64,000 bases of DNA from Lentzea kentuckyensis (GTDB lineage: Bacteria; Actinomycetota; Actinomycetes; Mycobacteriales; Pseudonocardiaceae): contig NZ_MUYM01000015.1 of NCBI RefSeq assembly GCF_002150765.1, forward strand, positions 132,862-196,861, written 5' to 3'. The notes beneath the pieces are model-generated. The model was not told the DNA's origin. It did not search any database and was given only the letters and a program-made list of their open reading frames with translations. The first letter of the stretch is position 1. Each line of letters opens with the position of its first letter. The position numbers were made by a program, and so were the translations under genes. Below, piece after piece: positions 55,653 to 64,000 of the stretch.

Positions 55653-56659
55653 GCTCGGCTCCACGGGTTCCGGCCCGCCTGCGCGGCGGCGAGCAGTGCG
55701 GTCAGGTCGTCCTCGGTGACCGGGCGGGGGTTCGACGGGGGCACGGACGGCAGGATCAGCCGGGCGGCTTCGGCGACGTCGGGCACACCGCGCAGCACGT
55801 GGGAGGCGCCGATGTCGTCGTAGAAGGAGATCAGGTCGGTGCCGAGCGCTTCGGCGATCCGGCCGGCTGCCTGTGGTGCCGCGGAAGCGTTGAACGCCAG
55901 CACGTACGGGAGAATCGCCGTGTGGGTCGCGGCGTGCGGGAGGTCGTAGGCGCCGCCCAGGACGTGGCAGATCTTGTGGTGCAGCCCGGATCCCGCGGAG
56001 GCGAACGCCACGGCGGACAGGTAGGCGCCGTAAAGGGTCTGCTCGCGGCCGTCCGGGGTGGTGATCCGCCGAAGCCCGCTGCTCAACGCGCGAATGCCTT
56101 CCACCGCAAGGGCTTGGTTGATCGGGTCGGTGCGTGGAGCCCACATCGAGTCGACGCAGTGCGCGAGCGCGTTGCAGCCGGAGGCGATCGCCATGTCGCC
56201 GGGCAACGACTCGGTGAGCGCCGCGTCGTAGATGACGGTCACGGGCAGCACTCGGTCGTCGGTGCCGGTGGTCTTGCGCGCGGACTCGGTCAGGCCCCAG
56301 ACGTTGGTCGCCTCGGAACCCGCGTAGGTGGTGGGCACGGCGACGATCGGCAGGCCGGTGGTCAGCGCGACGGCTTTGGCCAGTCCGGTCGTGGATCCGC
56401 CACCGACGCTCACCAGCAGGTCCGCGCCGGACGAGGCGGCCTGTGCCCGAGCGCGTTCGGCGTTGGCGACGGGGACGTGCGGCGCCACGTCCGCGCAGTG
56501 CGCCACCACGTCGATCTTCGAGGTCACCTCGTGCGCGTCCTCGGCGATCAGCAGGACGCGCCGGGCACCCAGCCGTTCGACCTCCGCGGCGAGGTTCGCG
56601 GCCGCCTCGCCCGTGCCGAACAGGACGCGCTGGCCGAGGGTGGTGTGCTCGAACTTCAC
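55649..56659 (-). CDS. maleylacetate reductase
   Basis: A 336-residue iron-type alcohol dehydrogenase-family enzyme. NAD(P) motif [16 protein letters not shown] and metal-ligand region [20 protein letters not shown] are both visible. It reduces maleylacetate to 3-oxoadipate, the step after the dioxygenase. GTG 56659 overlaps the hydroxylase stop (GTGA). The gene order hydroxylase, reductase, dioxygenase is that of resorcinol/hydroxyquinol operons in other actinobacteria. Confidence 0.92.
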   Translation of the reverse strand: MKFEHTTLGQRVLFGTGEAAANLAAEVERLGARRVLLIAEDAHEVTSKIDVVAHCADVAPHVPVANAERARAQAASSGADLLVSVGGGSTTGLAKAVALTTGLPIVAVPTTYAGSEATNVWGLTESARKTTGTDDRVLPVTVIYDAALTESLPGDMAIASGCNALAHCVDSMWAPRTDPINQALAVEGIRALSSGLRRITTPDGREQTLYGAYLSAVAFASAGSGLHHKICHVLGGAYDLPHAATHTAILPYVLAFNASAAPQAAGRIAEALGTDLISFYDDIGASHVLRGVPDVAEAARLILPSVPPSNPRPVTEDDLTALLAAAQAGRNPWSRA

Positions 56660-58458
56660 GCGCTCTCCTCCCGGCTGAGGATCGTGGTCAGAACGGACAT
56701 CAGTTCGGCTTCGGGATCGGTGGGCAGCGCCTGGCTGCGCCAGGCGACGTGCTTGTCCGGACGCACCAGCACCGCCCCGTCCTCGTCCACACCGGACAGT
56801 CGCGACCAGTCGAAGTAGAGGTCCGTCACCGCGCGTCCGGGACCGATGACCACGGCCCGCACCGGCACGCCGAGCCGGTCGGCCGCCTTCTGCGCCGCGT
56901 CGGCCCACGCCTCGCCGGTGATCCCGGTCAGCAACGTGAACTCGCCGTACGGCACCAGGTCGTGCGTGGAGTGCTTGCGCGTGCTGTCACCGACCCAGGC
57001 GTGCGGCAACCGGGCTCCCGGCCACGTCGACGGCTCGTAGTAGAGCTCCGGATCGCGCTCCGGTTCCGGGCGGGTCGTGCCGTCGGGAACCACGGCGCTG
57101 GACCGGTAGCTCTGGCCCATCTCCACGCCGTGGGCGTTGAACTCGTAGTTCTTCAGCTCCATGGCCTCCCGCACGGCGGCGCGCTTGGCGGCACCGGCCG
57201 GGCTGACGTCCTTGCGCTCCTCGATCTGCGCGTGCATCTGCTCGGCCGACTGGGCCGCGTCGAGACCGAGCGCCTCGAACAACGCGCCGAACTCGCGAGC
57301 GGACTTGTTGGCGCGCAACACGATCTGCTGTGCCACCGGAGCACGCTCCGCGGAGTAGGTGTCGAGCAACGACGGCCCCGCCTGTCCGTTGAGGACGGTC
57401 GCCAGCTTCCACGCCAGGTTGTAGGAGTCCTGGATCGAGGTGTTGGAGCCGAGCCCGTTGCTCGGCGGGTGCTTGTGCACCGCGTCGCCGGCGCAGAACA
57501 CCCGCCCCTGCTGCAACCGGGTGGCGTACTGCTCGTTGTTGCCCCACAACGAGATCCCGGTGATCTCCGCGTCGAGGGCGGGATCGCCGACGAGGTTGCG
57601 CACGATCCGCAGCGCGTCGTCCTCGGTCACCTCGGGAACGCCCTGTGCGAGGTCGAAGCCCCAGACGATCAGCCATTCGTTCCACGGCCGCACCATCCGC
57701 ACGAGGCCCGCGCCGATGCCGCCGACGTTCGCGCCGGGCTGGATCACCCAGTACAGCACCGAAGGACGGTGCCGGCAGAGGTCGGAGAGGTCCGCTTTGA
57801 AGGTGATGTTCATCGACCCGGCGACGTCCATCCGTCCCTCGTAAGGCAGGTCCAGATCGGCCGCCACCGCGGACCGGGCGCCGTCCGCACCGATGAGGTA
57901 CTTCGCGCGGATCGTGTACTCGGCGCCGGTGAGCCGGTTCAGCACTCGCACGCTCACGCCGTCGGCGTCCTGCGAGTGGCCCAGGTACTCGGTGCTGAAC
58001 TGCGTCTGCGTGCCGCGCGCCGTCGCGTTGCGGACGAGGATCGGTTCCAGGTAGGTCTGTGGGATGTCGCAGTTGAGCGACGGTGACGCGAGCGCGTGGT
58101 CGGCGTGCCGGGCGGGGTGGTTGCCCCACGTCAGGATGCGGCCGATCTCCTCGCCGGTGATCGAGGTGCAGAACACCGTGTCGCCGATCAGGTGGTGCGG
58201 CGTGGCGTCCGCGAGCACCTGGTCCTCGATGCCGACGTCGCGGAAGATCTCCATCGTGCGCTGGTTGGTGATGTGCGCGCGAGGGGTGTTGGCCGTCCAC
58301 CGGTACTTCGTGATCATGATGTTCGGGACGCCGAGCGTCGACAGGAAGAGCGCCGCGGAGGCCCCTGCCGGGCCCGATCCCACGATCAGCACATCGGTCT
58401 CGACCACGGTGTGCGTCGGCGGGGACGTGTCGGCGAGACCGTCGTGGAAAGTCACCAT
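56656..58458 (-). CDS. FAD aromatic hydroxylase (resorcinol hydroxylase-like)
   Basis: A 600-residue flavoprotein of the phenol hydroxylase group. The FAD motif reads [18 protein letters not shown], the second FAD contact reads [18 protein letters not shown], and a C-terminal thioredoxin-like domain follows. ATG 58458 starts the operon. Position next to hydroxyquinol genes suggests it converts resorcinol (or a related phenol) to hydroxyquinol. Substrate is inferred. The AraC gene lies upstream on the same strand. Confidence 0.88.
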   Translation of the reverse strand: MVTFHDGLADTSPPTHTVVETDVLIVGSGPAGASAALFLSTLGVPNIMITKYRWTANTPRAHITNQRTMEIFRDVGIEDQVLADATPHHLIGDTVFCTSITGEEIGRILTWGNHPARHADHALASPSLNCDIPQTYLEPILVRNATARGTQTQFSTEYLGHSQDADGVSVRVLNRLTGAEYTIRAKYLIGADGARSAVAADLDLPYEGRMDVAGSMNITFKADLSDLCRHRPSVLYWVIQPGANVGGIGAGLVRMVRPWNEWLIVWGFDLAQGVPEVTEDDALRIVRNLVGDPALDAEITGISLWGNNEQYATRLQQGRVFCAGDAVHKHPPSNGLGSNTSIQDSYNLAWKLATVLNGQAGPSLLDTYSAERAPVAQQIVLRANKSAREFGALFEALGLDAAQSAEQMHAQIEERKDVSPAGAAKRAAVREAMELKNYEFNAHGVEMGQSYRSSAVVPDGTTRPEPERDPELYYEPSTWPGARLPHAWVGDSTRKHSTHDLVPYGEFTLLTGITGEAWADAAQKAADRLGVPVRAVVIGPGRAVTDLYFDWSRLSGVDEDGAVLVRPDKHVAWRSQALPTDPEAELMSVLTTILSREESA

Positions 58459-58531
58459 GCCGCACACCGTGACAGCCCGGCGCCGCCGTGAGGGCCCCTG
58501 ACGCCGGACGTGGCGGAAACAGGCAAAAACC

Positions 58532-59437
58532 CTAGTCGCGGCGGTCCTTGCACGGCGGGGTGCCGAACCGCGCCCGGTAGGTCCGCGAGAAGTGGGCCTG
58601 CGAGGCGAAACCGCTGCGGGAGGCGATCTCGGCCAGCGAGATCGGCTCGGCGAGCAGGCACCGGGCGGCGTCGAGCCGGGCCGTGAGCACCGCCTGCGGG
58701 ACGCTCTGCCCGGACCGCGCGAACAACCGCGAGAGATGCCGTTCGGAGTACCCGATCGCGGCGGCGATCCGGCTCGCGGACAGGTCCTGGTCGGCCAGAT
58801 GAGCGGCGATGTACGCGTGCGCCGCGGCCAGGTCGCCGGTGTCCGAGCGGTCACCGCCGAGCAACGTGCCGAGCAGGCTCGTCGCGACGTGGTCGAGGCC
58901 GTCCCAGTCCGCCGGGCCGCCGCGCAGGGCTGCGGACAGCGCGGTGACGAGCGCCTGCGCGTGCGCGTTGTCCTGGAAGCTGAACACCTGTGGCCGAACG
59001 GGCCTGGTCCGGCGCACAAGGGTGCGCGGCGCCTTCAGCACGAGTTCGGTCAGGCCGTGGGAGAAGGCCCGCTGGAACGGCTGGTCGCCGTCCACCACGA
59101 GCCCCTGCCCCGGCACGACCAGCTCACGGCCACCGCGGTGCTCGAACTCGCTCGCACCGGCCAGCGCGAAGTAGACGACCACGCCGTCGGCCGGGTGTTC
59201 GGCGATCTGCCGGACGTCCCGTTCGACGGCGTGCGGCGATCCGCTCACCCGCGCCAGTTGCAGCCGGGGCAGGGTGAGGTTGACCTCCGTGCCGTCGAAC
59301 GGCCGGTCGCCGAAGGGGCGCGCCCGCAGGCCGACCAGCGCGCGGGCGTTGTGCTCCTCCCACCCGGCGAGCCGGCGCGAGCCCGGGAGGTCGTGCGTCC
59401 GGAACCTCGTCAGGCCGGGCGGGTGCACGGATGCCAT
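58532..59437 (-). CDS. AraC-family activator
   Basis: A 301-residue regulator. The N-terminal cupin-like ligand part (residues 20-170) precedes two HTH motifs at the C-terminus (ASRIAAAIGYSERHLSRLFA; SLAEIASRSGFASQAHFSRT). ATG 59437 is only one base after GGAGG, so an upstream in-frame GTG may be the true start. The stop is 73 bases before the hydroxylase start on the same strand. It is the likely aromatic-responsive activator of the hydroxyquinol operon. Confidence 0.88.
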   Translation of the reverse strand: MASVHPPGLTRFRTHDLPGSRRLAGWEEHNARALVGLRARPFGDRPFDGTEVNLTLPRLQLARVSGSPHAVERDVRQIAEHPADGVVVYFALAGASEFEHRGGRELVVPGQGLVVDGDQPFQRAFSHGLTELVLKAPRTLVRRTRPVRPQVFSFQDNAHAQALVTALSAALRGGPADWDGLDHVATSLLGTLLGGDRSDTGDLAAAHAYIAAHLADQDLSASRIAAAIGYSERHLSRLFARSGQSVPQAVLTARLDAARCLLAEPISLAEIASRSGFASQAHFSRTYRARFGTPPCKDRRD

Positions 59438-59864
59438 TCCTCCACGATAAACCGAGGTCGGCTCGACTCCGACGACCTGCCGCACGGCGCACGCACGTTC
59501 GAATGTGTGGAAAGCCACCGGTGACGGAACGCGACACTCGGTTGCAATGCGTTATTGCGATAGAAGATTTCGCTCGGAATGTCAAGTTGGCTGCCAATAA
59601 CACCGTGTTTGTCGAGTTCGGTTCGAGAAAGCCCAGTTGGCATCGTGCGTGCCCGAACAAGCATTGGTGACCGTTCTACCTGCGAGAGCGTGTTCACGCG
59701 CGACAAGAGCAGGTCAGGGATGAGGCCAGACCCGACGCCAGGGGGTGTTGCGGTGGTCATCCGACTGAGTACTCTCTACGCCAACCCCAAGATCATCGCC
59801 TGTTGATCGAGTTGATCTTGCAGTGCTATCTTTCCGTCGCCAATTCGGGTGGTCGTGGAGCGTT
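59438..59864. other. divergent regulatory gap before the conservon
   Basis: 427 bases between the AraC start and cvnA. AT-richer than its surroundings (e.g. around 59535-59610). No gene is supported. It should hold the promoters of both flanking transcription units. Confidence 0.5.
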
Positions 59865-62276
59865 GTGAAGCTGAAGACTGCGCCTGATACGAATTACAAG
59901 ACAATTCGTTCACGGCTCACTGGTGTGGTGGTCGTTCCCAGCATCGTCCTTCTGGCCATGTGGGCACTGTTCTCGTCCTACACCGTGTTCGAGGGTCTCT
60001 ACCTGCAGCTGGTCGCCTCCGGTGTGCGAGACGCGTCGATCCCGGCGGTCCAGTCGTTCGCGTCGCTGCAGAAGGAACGCGAGCTCAGCATGACCAGCCT
60101 GAGCAAGCCCGGTTCCAGCACCACGGCGCTGATCAAGCAGCAGCAGGACACCGACGTGGACCTCGGCAAGATGAAGGCCGCCTTCGCCGAGCTCGCCTCC
60201 CAGGCGCCGCAGGAGGTCGTCGACGGGATCGGCAAGCTCAACGGGCTGCTGGACCAGCTTCCGCAGCAGCGGGCCGCGCTCGAGGCCGGTACCGCGTCCA
60301 AGCCCGAGATCTACCGCTACTACAACAGCGTGCTCGACGCCGGTGCGGCGCTGTTCAACACGCAGGCCCGCATCGTGCCGGACGCCGAGACGGTGCAGGG
60401 CGCGCTGGCCGCGGTGCAGTACTTCCAGGCCGCCGACTCGATGTCGCGCGCCGGTTCGGTCGCCGCGGGCGCGCTGGCGGTGGGCAGGTTCACGCCGGAG
60501 GAGCACCGCGAGTTCGTCTATCTCGTTGGCGCGTACCGGTCTTCGCTCAACTCGATCGAGCCCTACGCCCTGCCGAACGTGCGCGAGCACTTCAAGTCGG
60601 TCGTCGCCAGCGCCCAGTGGCAGCAGCTGGTGACCCTCGAGAACCGCCTGCTGCAGAACGCGGAACGACCCATCGGGCAGTCCGTCGGGGTGACCGACTG
60701 GGAGAACGCCGACCGCGCGGTGTCCGCCGAGCTGACCAAGCTGGTGCAGGAGCAGTCCGACGGCGCCGTGAACGTGGCCATGGCCAACGGCAAGAACAAG
60801 TTCACCACGGTGATGATCGGCAGTCTGATCGCGCTGATCGCCGTGATCGCGGGCATCTTCGTCGCCGTGCGGGTGTCCAGCCGGCTGGTCAACAAGGCGT
60901 TGATCGTCCGGCTCACCAGCCTGAAGAGCGACTCGCTCAAGCTCGCGCACGAACGGCTGCCGGACATCGTCGAGCGGTTGCGCGAGGGCAAGCACGTCGA
61001 CGTCGCCGCCGAGGTTCCCGCGCTCGACTACGGCAACGACGAGATCGGTCAGGTGGCCGACGCGTTCAACGCCGCGCAGTACACCGCCGTCGCCGCGGCG
61101 GTGAAGGAGAGCCAGACCCGTGAGGGCGTCAACCGGGTCTTCCTCGACATCGCGCGCCGCAACCAGGGCCTGGTGCACCGCCAGCTCAAGATCCTCGACA
61201 AGCTGGAGCGCGAGGAGGAGAACCCCGACCACCTCGACGCGTTCTTCCAGCTCGACCACCTCGCCACCCGTGCGCGGCGCAACGCCGAGAACCTGATCAT
61301 CCTGACCGGCGAGCAGCCGGGACGGCAGTGGCGCAAGCCCGTGCGCATGCTCGACGTCGTGCGCGCCGCGGTCGCCGAGACCGAGCAGTACGCCCGCGTG
61401 AAGGTGCACCCGGTGCCGGAGGTGGCGCTGGTCGGTGCCGCCGTCGCGGACACGATCCACCTGATCGCCGAGCTGGTCGACAACGCGACCTCGTTCTCCT
61501 CACCGCGGTCGCAGGTCGAGGTGCACAGCAGCGAGGTGCCGCAGGGTCTCGTCCTGGAGATCGAGGACCACGGTCTCGGCATCAAGCCCGATGACCGCGA
61601 GCAGCACAACAAGATGCTGGCCGCGCCGCCGGACTTCGAGGCGATGCGCCTGCGCGGCGAGTCCCGCCTCGGCCTGTTCGTCGTCGCCCGGCTGGCGGCC
61701 CGCCGCGGCATCCACGTCGAGCTGCGCGACTGCCCGTCCGGCGGCACGATCGCGCTGGTGCTGGTCCCGTCCGACCTGATCGTCGGCGACGCGGGCGTGG
61801 TCGACCCCGCGGAACCCGTGCAGATGCCCAAGCCGACGTTCCGGCAGCAGACGCTCGCGCAGACCGCGCTCCCGCAGGCCGAGGACGTCGTGCTCGACGC
61901 CAGGTCCACCCCGGGACTGGACGAGTTCTGGGCAGGGGGAGGAGTGGGAAACGTCCCGGACTCCCGCCGGGCCGAGGACCACGGCAGCGGCAGCATCGTC
62001 GGCGTGCTGCCCGTACCAGACCGCCAGCCCGACCCCTGGCCCGCCGAGGCCCCCCAGGCAGGTGAAGCGCCGCGTCAGGACACCCGGCCGGAGCTGCCTC
62101 GCCGCCGCCGGCAGCAGCACCTGGTGCCGCAGCTGGCGAACGACGACCACCGGCCGGAGCCCGACTTCACCGAGGTCAACACCGAGGAACGGGCGGAACG
62201 AACTCGCGACGGCATGTCGGCCTTCCAGCAGGGCACCCGTACTGCCCGCCAGGCCGACGACGCCGTCGAACCGTGA
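59865..62276 (+). CDS. cvnA: conservon sensor kinase-like protein CvnA
   Basis: An 803-residue protein. GTG 59865 has GGAG five bases upstream; an earlier GTG at 59823 is less likely. A TM helix (residues 20-45) is followed by an extracellular NIT-type nitrate/nitrite-sensing domain (residues 55-300: ALIKQQQDTDVDLGKMKAAF). A second TM lies near 325, with a HAMP-like segment, then an HATPase domain (IAELVDNATSFSSPRSQVEV; DHGLGI). No classical phospho-acceptor His helix is evident, as is usual for CvnA. The C-terminal 150 residues are disordered and Pro/Gln-rich. It anchors a G-protein-like complex on the membrane. Confidence 0.92.
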   Translation: MKLKTAPDTNYKTIRSRLTGVVVVPSIVLLAMWALFSSYTVFEGLYLQLVASGVRDASIPAVQSFASLQKERELSMTSLSKPGSSTTALIKQQQDTDVDLGKMKAAFAELASQAPQEVVDGIGKLNGLLDQLPQQRAALEAGTASKPEIYRYYNSVLDAGAALFNTQARIVPDAETVQGALAAVQYFQAADSMSRAGSVAAGALAVGRFTPEEHREFVYLVGAYRSSLNSIEPYALPNVREHFKSVVASAQWQQLVTLENRLLQNAERPIGQSVGVTDWENADRAVSAELTKLVQEQSDGAVNVAMANGKNKFTTVMIGSLIALIAVIAGIFVAVRVSSRLVNKALIVRLTSLKSDSLKLAHERLPDIVERLREGKHVDVAAEVPALDYGNDEIGQVADAFNAAQYTAVAAAVKESQTREGVNRVFLDIARRNQGLVHRQLKILDKLEREEENPDHLDAFFQLDHLATRARRNAENLIILTGEQPGRQWRKPVRMLDVVRAAVAETEQYARVKVHPVPEVALVGAAVADTIHLIAELVDNATSFSSPRSQVEVHSSEVPQGLVLEIEDHGLGIKPDDREQHNKMLAAPPDFEAMRLRGESRLGLFVVARLAARRGIHVELRDCPSGGTIALVLVPSDLIVGDAGVVDPAEPVQMPKPTFRQQTLAQTALPQAEDVVLDARSTPGLDEFWAGGGVGNVPDSRRAEDHGSGSIVGVLPVPDRQPDPWPAEAPQAGEAPRQDTRPELPRRRRQQHLVPQLANDDHRPEPDFTEVNTEERAERTRDGMSAFQQGTRTARQADDAVEP

Positions 62277-62304
62277 TCACACCCACGACTGAAAGGCTGC
62301 TTCC

Positions 62305-62745
62305 GTGGACGACGACCTGACCGGCGGGCACCCCGAGCTCAACTGGCTGCTGGACGACCTCGTCGCAAGAGTGATCGGCGCAAGGCACGCGGTGGTGCTC
62401 TCCGCGGACGGCCTGTTGCTCGCCCGCTCTCCCGAACTGTCCAAGGACGACTCCGACCACCTCTCGGCGATGGCGTCGGCGTTCCAGTCGCTCGCCCGCG
62501 GCACCGGCCGGCACTTCGGCGGCGGCCAGGTCCGCCAGACCATCGTCGAGATGGAGCACGCGCACCTGTTCGTCACCGCGGCCGGGCAGGGCGCCTGCCT
62601 CGCCGTCGTCGGTGATGAGGACGCGGACATGGGCATGATCGCCTACGAGATGAACATGCTCGTGAAGCGCGTGGGCAGCTACCTGTCCTCGGCGCCGCGA
62701 ACCATGGCTTCGCCGCGCGTCCCCGGCCACATCGGGTTGTCATGA
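62305..62745 (+). CDS. cvnB: roadblock/LC7 protein CvnB
   Basis: A 146-residue roadblock/LC7-fold protein (LNWLLDDLVARVIGARHAVV, LSADGLLLARSPEL). It is thought to regulate the CvnD GTPase, like MglB for MglA. GTG 62305 has GAAAGG upstream. Its last bases overlap cvnC (ATGA). Gene order and lengths match Streptomyces conservons. Confidence 0.93.
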   Translation: MDDDLTGGHPELNWLLDDLVARVIGARHAVVLSADGLLLARSPELSKDDSDHLSAMASAFQSLARGTGRHFGGGQVRQTIVEMEHAHLFVTAAGQGACLAVVGDEDADMGMIAYEMNMLVKRVGSYLSSAPRTMASPRVPGHIGLS

Positions 62746-63116
62746 GCCCGCGTTCCTCGGACTGGTGGTACGACGAGGCCGCGGGCCCGCTGGTTCGCCC
62801 CTACGCGTTGGTGAGCGGCCGCACCAGGCCGACGTGGGGCCGGCTGAACCTCGCCACCCAGGTCCGGTCGATCCGCACGTCGACCGAGACCAGCTCGCTG
62901 TCCGTCGAGCACCTCGAGATCATCAGACTGTGCCGGAAACCGTTGTCCGTGGCCGAAGTCGCCGCGTACCTGCACGCGCCGCTCGTCGTGGCGAAGGTGC
63001 TGCTGAGTGACCTGATCCAACGTGGCGACGTCATCACCAGCGATCCGTCCCGCTTGGCGACCGCGCCGGACCTGAACCTACTCCAGAAGGTGCTTGATGG
63101 TGTCCGTGCAATCTGA
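62742..63116 (+). CDS. cvnC: DUF742 protein CvnC
   Basis: A 124-residue DUF742 protein with a winged-helix look: GPLVRPYALVSGRTRPTWGR at the start, EIIRLCRKPLSVAEVAAYLH in the middle and LLSDLIQRGDV. Its role in the conservon complex is unclear; it binds the other Cvn proteins. It overlaps cvnB at the start and cvnD at the end, so the four genes are translated as one unit. Confidence 0.93.
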   Translation: MSPRSSDWWYDEAAGPLVRPYALVSGRTRPTWGRLNLATQVRSIRTSTETSSLSVEHLEIIRLCRKPLSVAEVAAYLHAPLVVAKVLLSDLIQRGDVITSDPSRLATAPDLNLLQKVLDGVRAI

Positions 63117-63693
63117 GCAGCCGAGAGAAGAGCTGCTCGTCCCGTCCTCCGTCAAGATCGTGGTGGCGGGCGGGTTCGGCGTCGGCAAGACGACGATGGT
63201 CGGCGCGGTCAGCGAGATCACGCCGCTGCGGACCGAGGAACTGCTCACCGAGGCGGGCACGCAGATCGACGACCTCGCCGGCGTCGAGGGCAAGACCACG
63301 ACGACGGTCGCGCTGGACTTCGGCCGCATCACGATCAACCCCGAGGTCGTGCTGTACCTGTTCGGCACGCCGGGCCAGGACCGCTTCTGGTTCATGTGGG
63401 ACGAGCTGTCCTACGGGGCGATCGGCGCGGTCGTGCTCGTGGACACCCGCAGGCTGGACGGCGGGTTCGGGGCGATCGACTTCTTCGAACGCCGCGGGAT
63501 CCCGTTCGTGGTCGCGGTGAACTGCTTCGAGGGCGGCCACTCCTACAGCGAGGACGAGGTGCGGCACGCGCTCGACGTCGGCGACAACGTGCCGCTGGTG
63601 CTGTGCGACGCCCGCGACCGCGAGTCGTGCAAGACGGTTCTGGCCCGCGTGATCGAGCATGCGATGAGCAAGCTCGACCACGCGGTCGCCTGA
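63097..63693 (+). CDS. cvnD: small GTPase CvnD
   Basis: A 198-residue Ras-like GTPase. G1 reads GGFGVGKTTMVGAV and G3 reads LFGTPGQDRFWFMW; the G4-like strand reads VVAVNCFEGG. ATG 63097 has AGAAGG six bases upstream; it overlaps cvnC by 20 bases. It is the switch of the conservon and is thought to cycle between the CvnA membrane complex and the cytoplasm. Many conservons end in a P450 gene (cvnE); here the next gene is convergent and unrelated. Confidence 0.93.
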   Translation: MVSVQSEQPREELLVPSSVKIVVAGGFGVGKTTMVGAVSEITPLRTEELLTEAGTQIDDLAGVEGKTTTTVALDFGRITINPEVVLYLFGTPGQDRFWFMWDELSYGAIGAVVLVDTRRLDGGFGAIDFFERRGIPFVVAVNCFEGGHSYSEDEVRHALDVGDNVPLVLCDARDRESCKTVLARVIEHAMSKLDHAVA

Positions 63694-63695
63694 AA

Positions 63696-63821
63696 GCGTC
63701 TGCAAGTACCACCAACTCTTGATCGAAACGCCGCTGACTACACCCAACTCGCTCTCCCGGTGGAGCGAGTTGGGTGTAGTCAGCGGCTTGTTGATGTTGG
63801 GTTGGTGGTACTTGCAGACGC
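63696..63821. repeat. composite 126-base inverted repeat
   Basis: Two nested perfect inverted repeats. The outer arms are 21 bases (63696-63716 and 63801-63821). The inner arms are 25 bases (63730-63754 and 63763-63787) around an 8-base loop. They are separated by two 13-base stretches that pair only partly. It fills the gap between the convergent cvnD and tryptophanase genes. It could be a bidirectional terminator, a folded RNA or a small non-coding mobile element. Confidence 0.9.
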
Positions 63822-63847
63822 CAAACGCCAACAGGGCGGTCGCTTAG

Positions 63848-64000
63848 TTACTTGACCTGTTCCAACCGGCAGCGGAACGGTCGCAGCATGACGGGTGCCT
63901 CGGTGAGCCGGTAACCGGGGACCCGCTCGGGATTCTTGGCGATCCCCGCGAGCGTCTCGGCCACGTACTCCAGGTGGCTGCGGGTGTAGACGCGGCGCGG
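63848..64000 (-). CDS. tnaA: tryptophanase/beta-eliminating lyase, C-terminal end only
   Basis: The last 50 codons of a gene that runs out of the window. The sequence (RRVYTRSHLEYVAETLAGIA, then VMLRPFRCRLEQVK and stop) matches the end of PLP-dependent tryptophanase/tyrosine phenol-lyase proteins, which end in RRVYTQSHxxYV...LRHFTxRFE. The enzyme splits tryptophan to indole, pyruvate and ammonia; tyrosine phenol-lyase is the other possibility. Only the C-terminus is seen, so the substrate cannot be settled. Confidence 0.75.
   Translation of the reverse strand, partial: PRRVYTRSHLEYVAETLAGIAKNPERVPGYRLTEAPVMLRPFRCRLEQVK

Noticed and set aside
63034..63831. 265-codon minus-strand open frame starting in the composite inverted repeat
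   Set aside because: Antisense to cvnD, whose GTPase motifs are clear; its N-terminus is just the translated inverted repeat.

Overview
The window is high-GC DNA with many GTG starts, tightly overlapping ATGA/GTGA gene junctions, a complete conservon (cvnABCD) and a MoxR/DUF58/transglutaminase operon. These traits point to a filamentous actinomycete. A member of the Pseudonocardiales (Lentzea/Saccharothrix-like) is my best guess, but the species is not established from sequence alone.

Layout. 0-9.1 kb: a Baeyer-Villiger-type monooxygenase (cut by the window edge) with an SMP-30-like propeller protein, an ABC-2 exporter facing away from its likely two-component system, and a TetR gene with a doubled operator translationally linked to an Lnt-like protein. 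9.3-13.4 kb: secreted proteins (trypsin-like protease, lipoprotein, DUF4360 protein, GH43 with a ricin domain). 13.3-19.8 kb: a decaying stretch. Intact genes (cyclophilin-like lipoprotein, zinc alcohol dehydrogenase, XRE regulator, Bcr/CflA exporter) alternate with at least five gene remnants: discoidin-like, cupin, amidohydrolase and two response regulators.

19.9-35.9 kb: an accessory island ending at a tRNA-Pro(GGG) with a tyrosine-integrase remnant beside it. It holds a coupled zinc-ribbon/Vsr-like nuclease and zinc-ribbon NACHT gene pair (the NACHT gene is cut right after its P-loop). It then holds a two-gene module present twice: a STAND/NLR-type ATPase with TPRs, followed by a convergent, 3'-overlapping GT-B-like transferase gene that carries an in-frame heptanucleotide tract (GGTTTCC)n. 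One transferase copy has 9 units and is open. The other has 2 units plus a partial one and is frameshifted exactly at the tract; adding one unit would restore it. This looks like a phase-variable, NLR-linked system and is the most novel thing in the window. A duplicated lipoprotein/YbaB-like pair and a 5'-truncated alpha/beta hydrolase fill the rest.

36-40.9 kb: a two-component system, then a three-gene run (coiled-coil protein, membrane coiled-coil protein, TIR-domain protein) that may be another defence locus. 40.9-53.0 kb: a MoxR-DUF58-transglutaminase-like operon with three tandem membrane-anchored PKD/RCC1 paralogues. The transglutaminase domain has Ala where the catalytic Cys is expected. 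53.1-59.4 kb: an XRE/TPR-like regulator and a hydroxyquinol pathway operon (flavin hydroxylase, maleylacetate reductase, hydroxyquinol dioxygenase) with an AraC regulator. 59.9-63.7 kb: the conservon, then a large composite inverted repeat, then the 3' end of a tryptophanase gene at the window edge.
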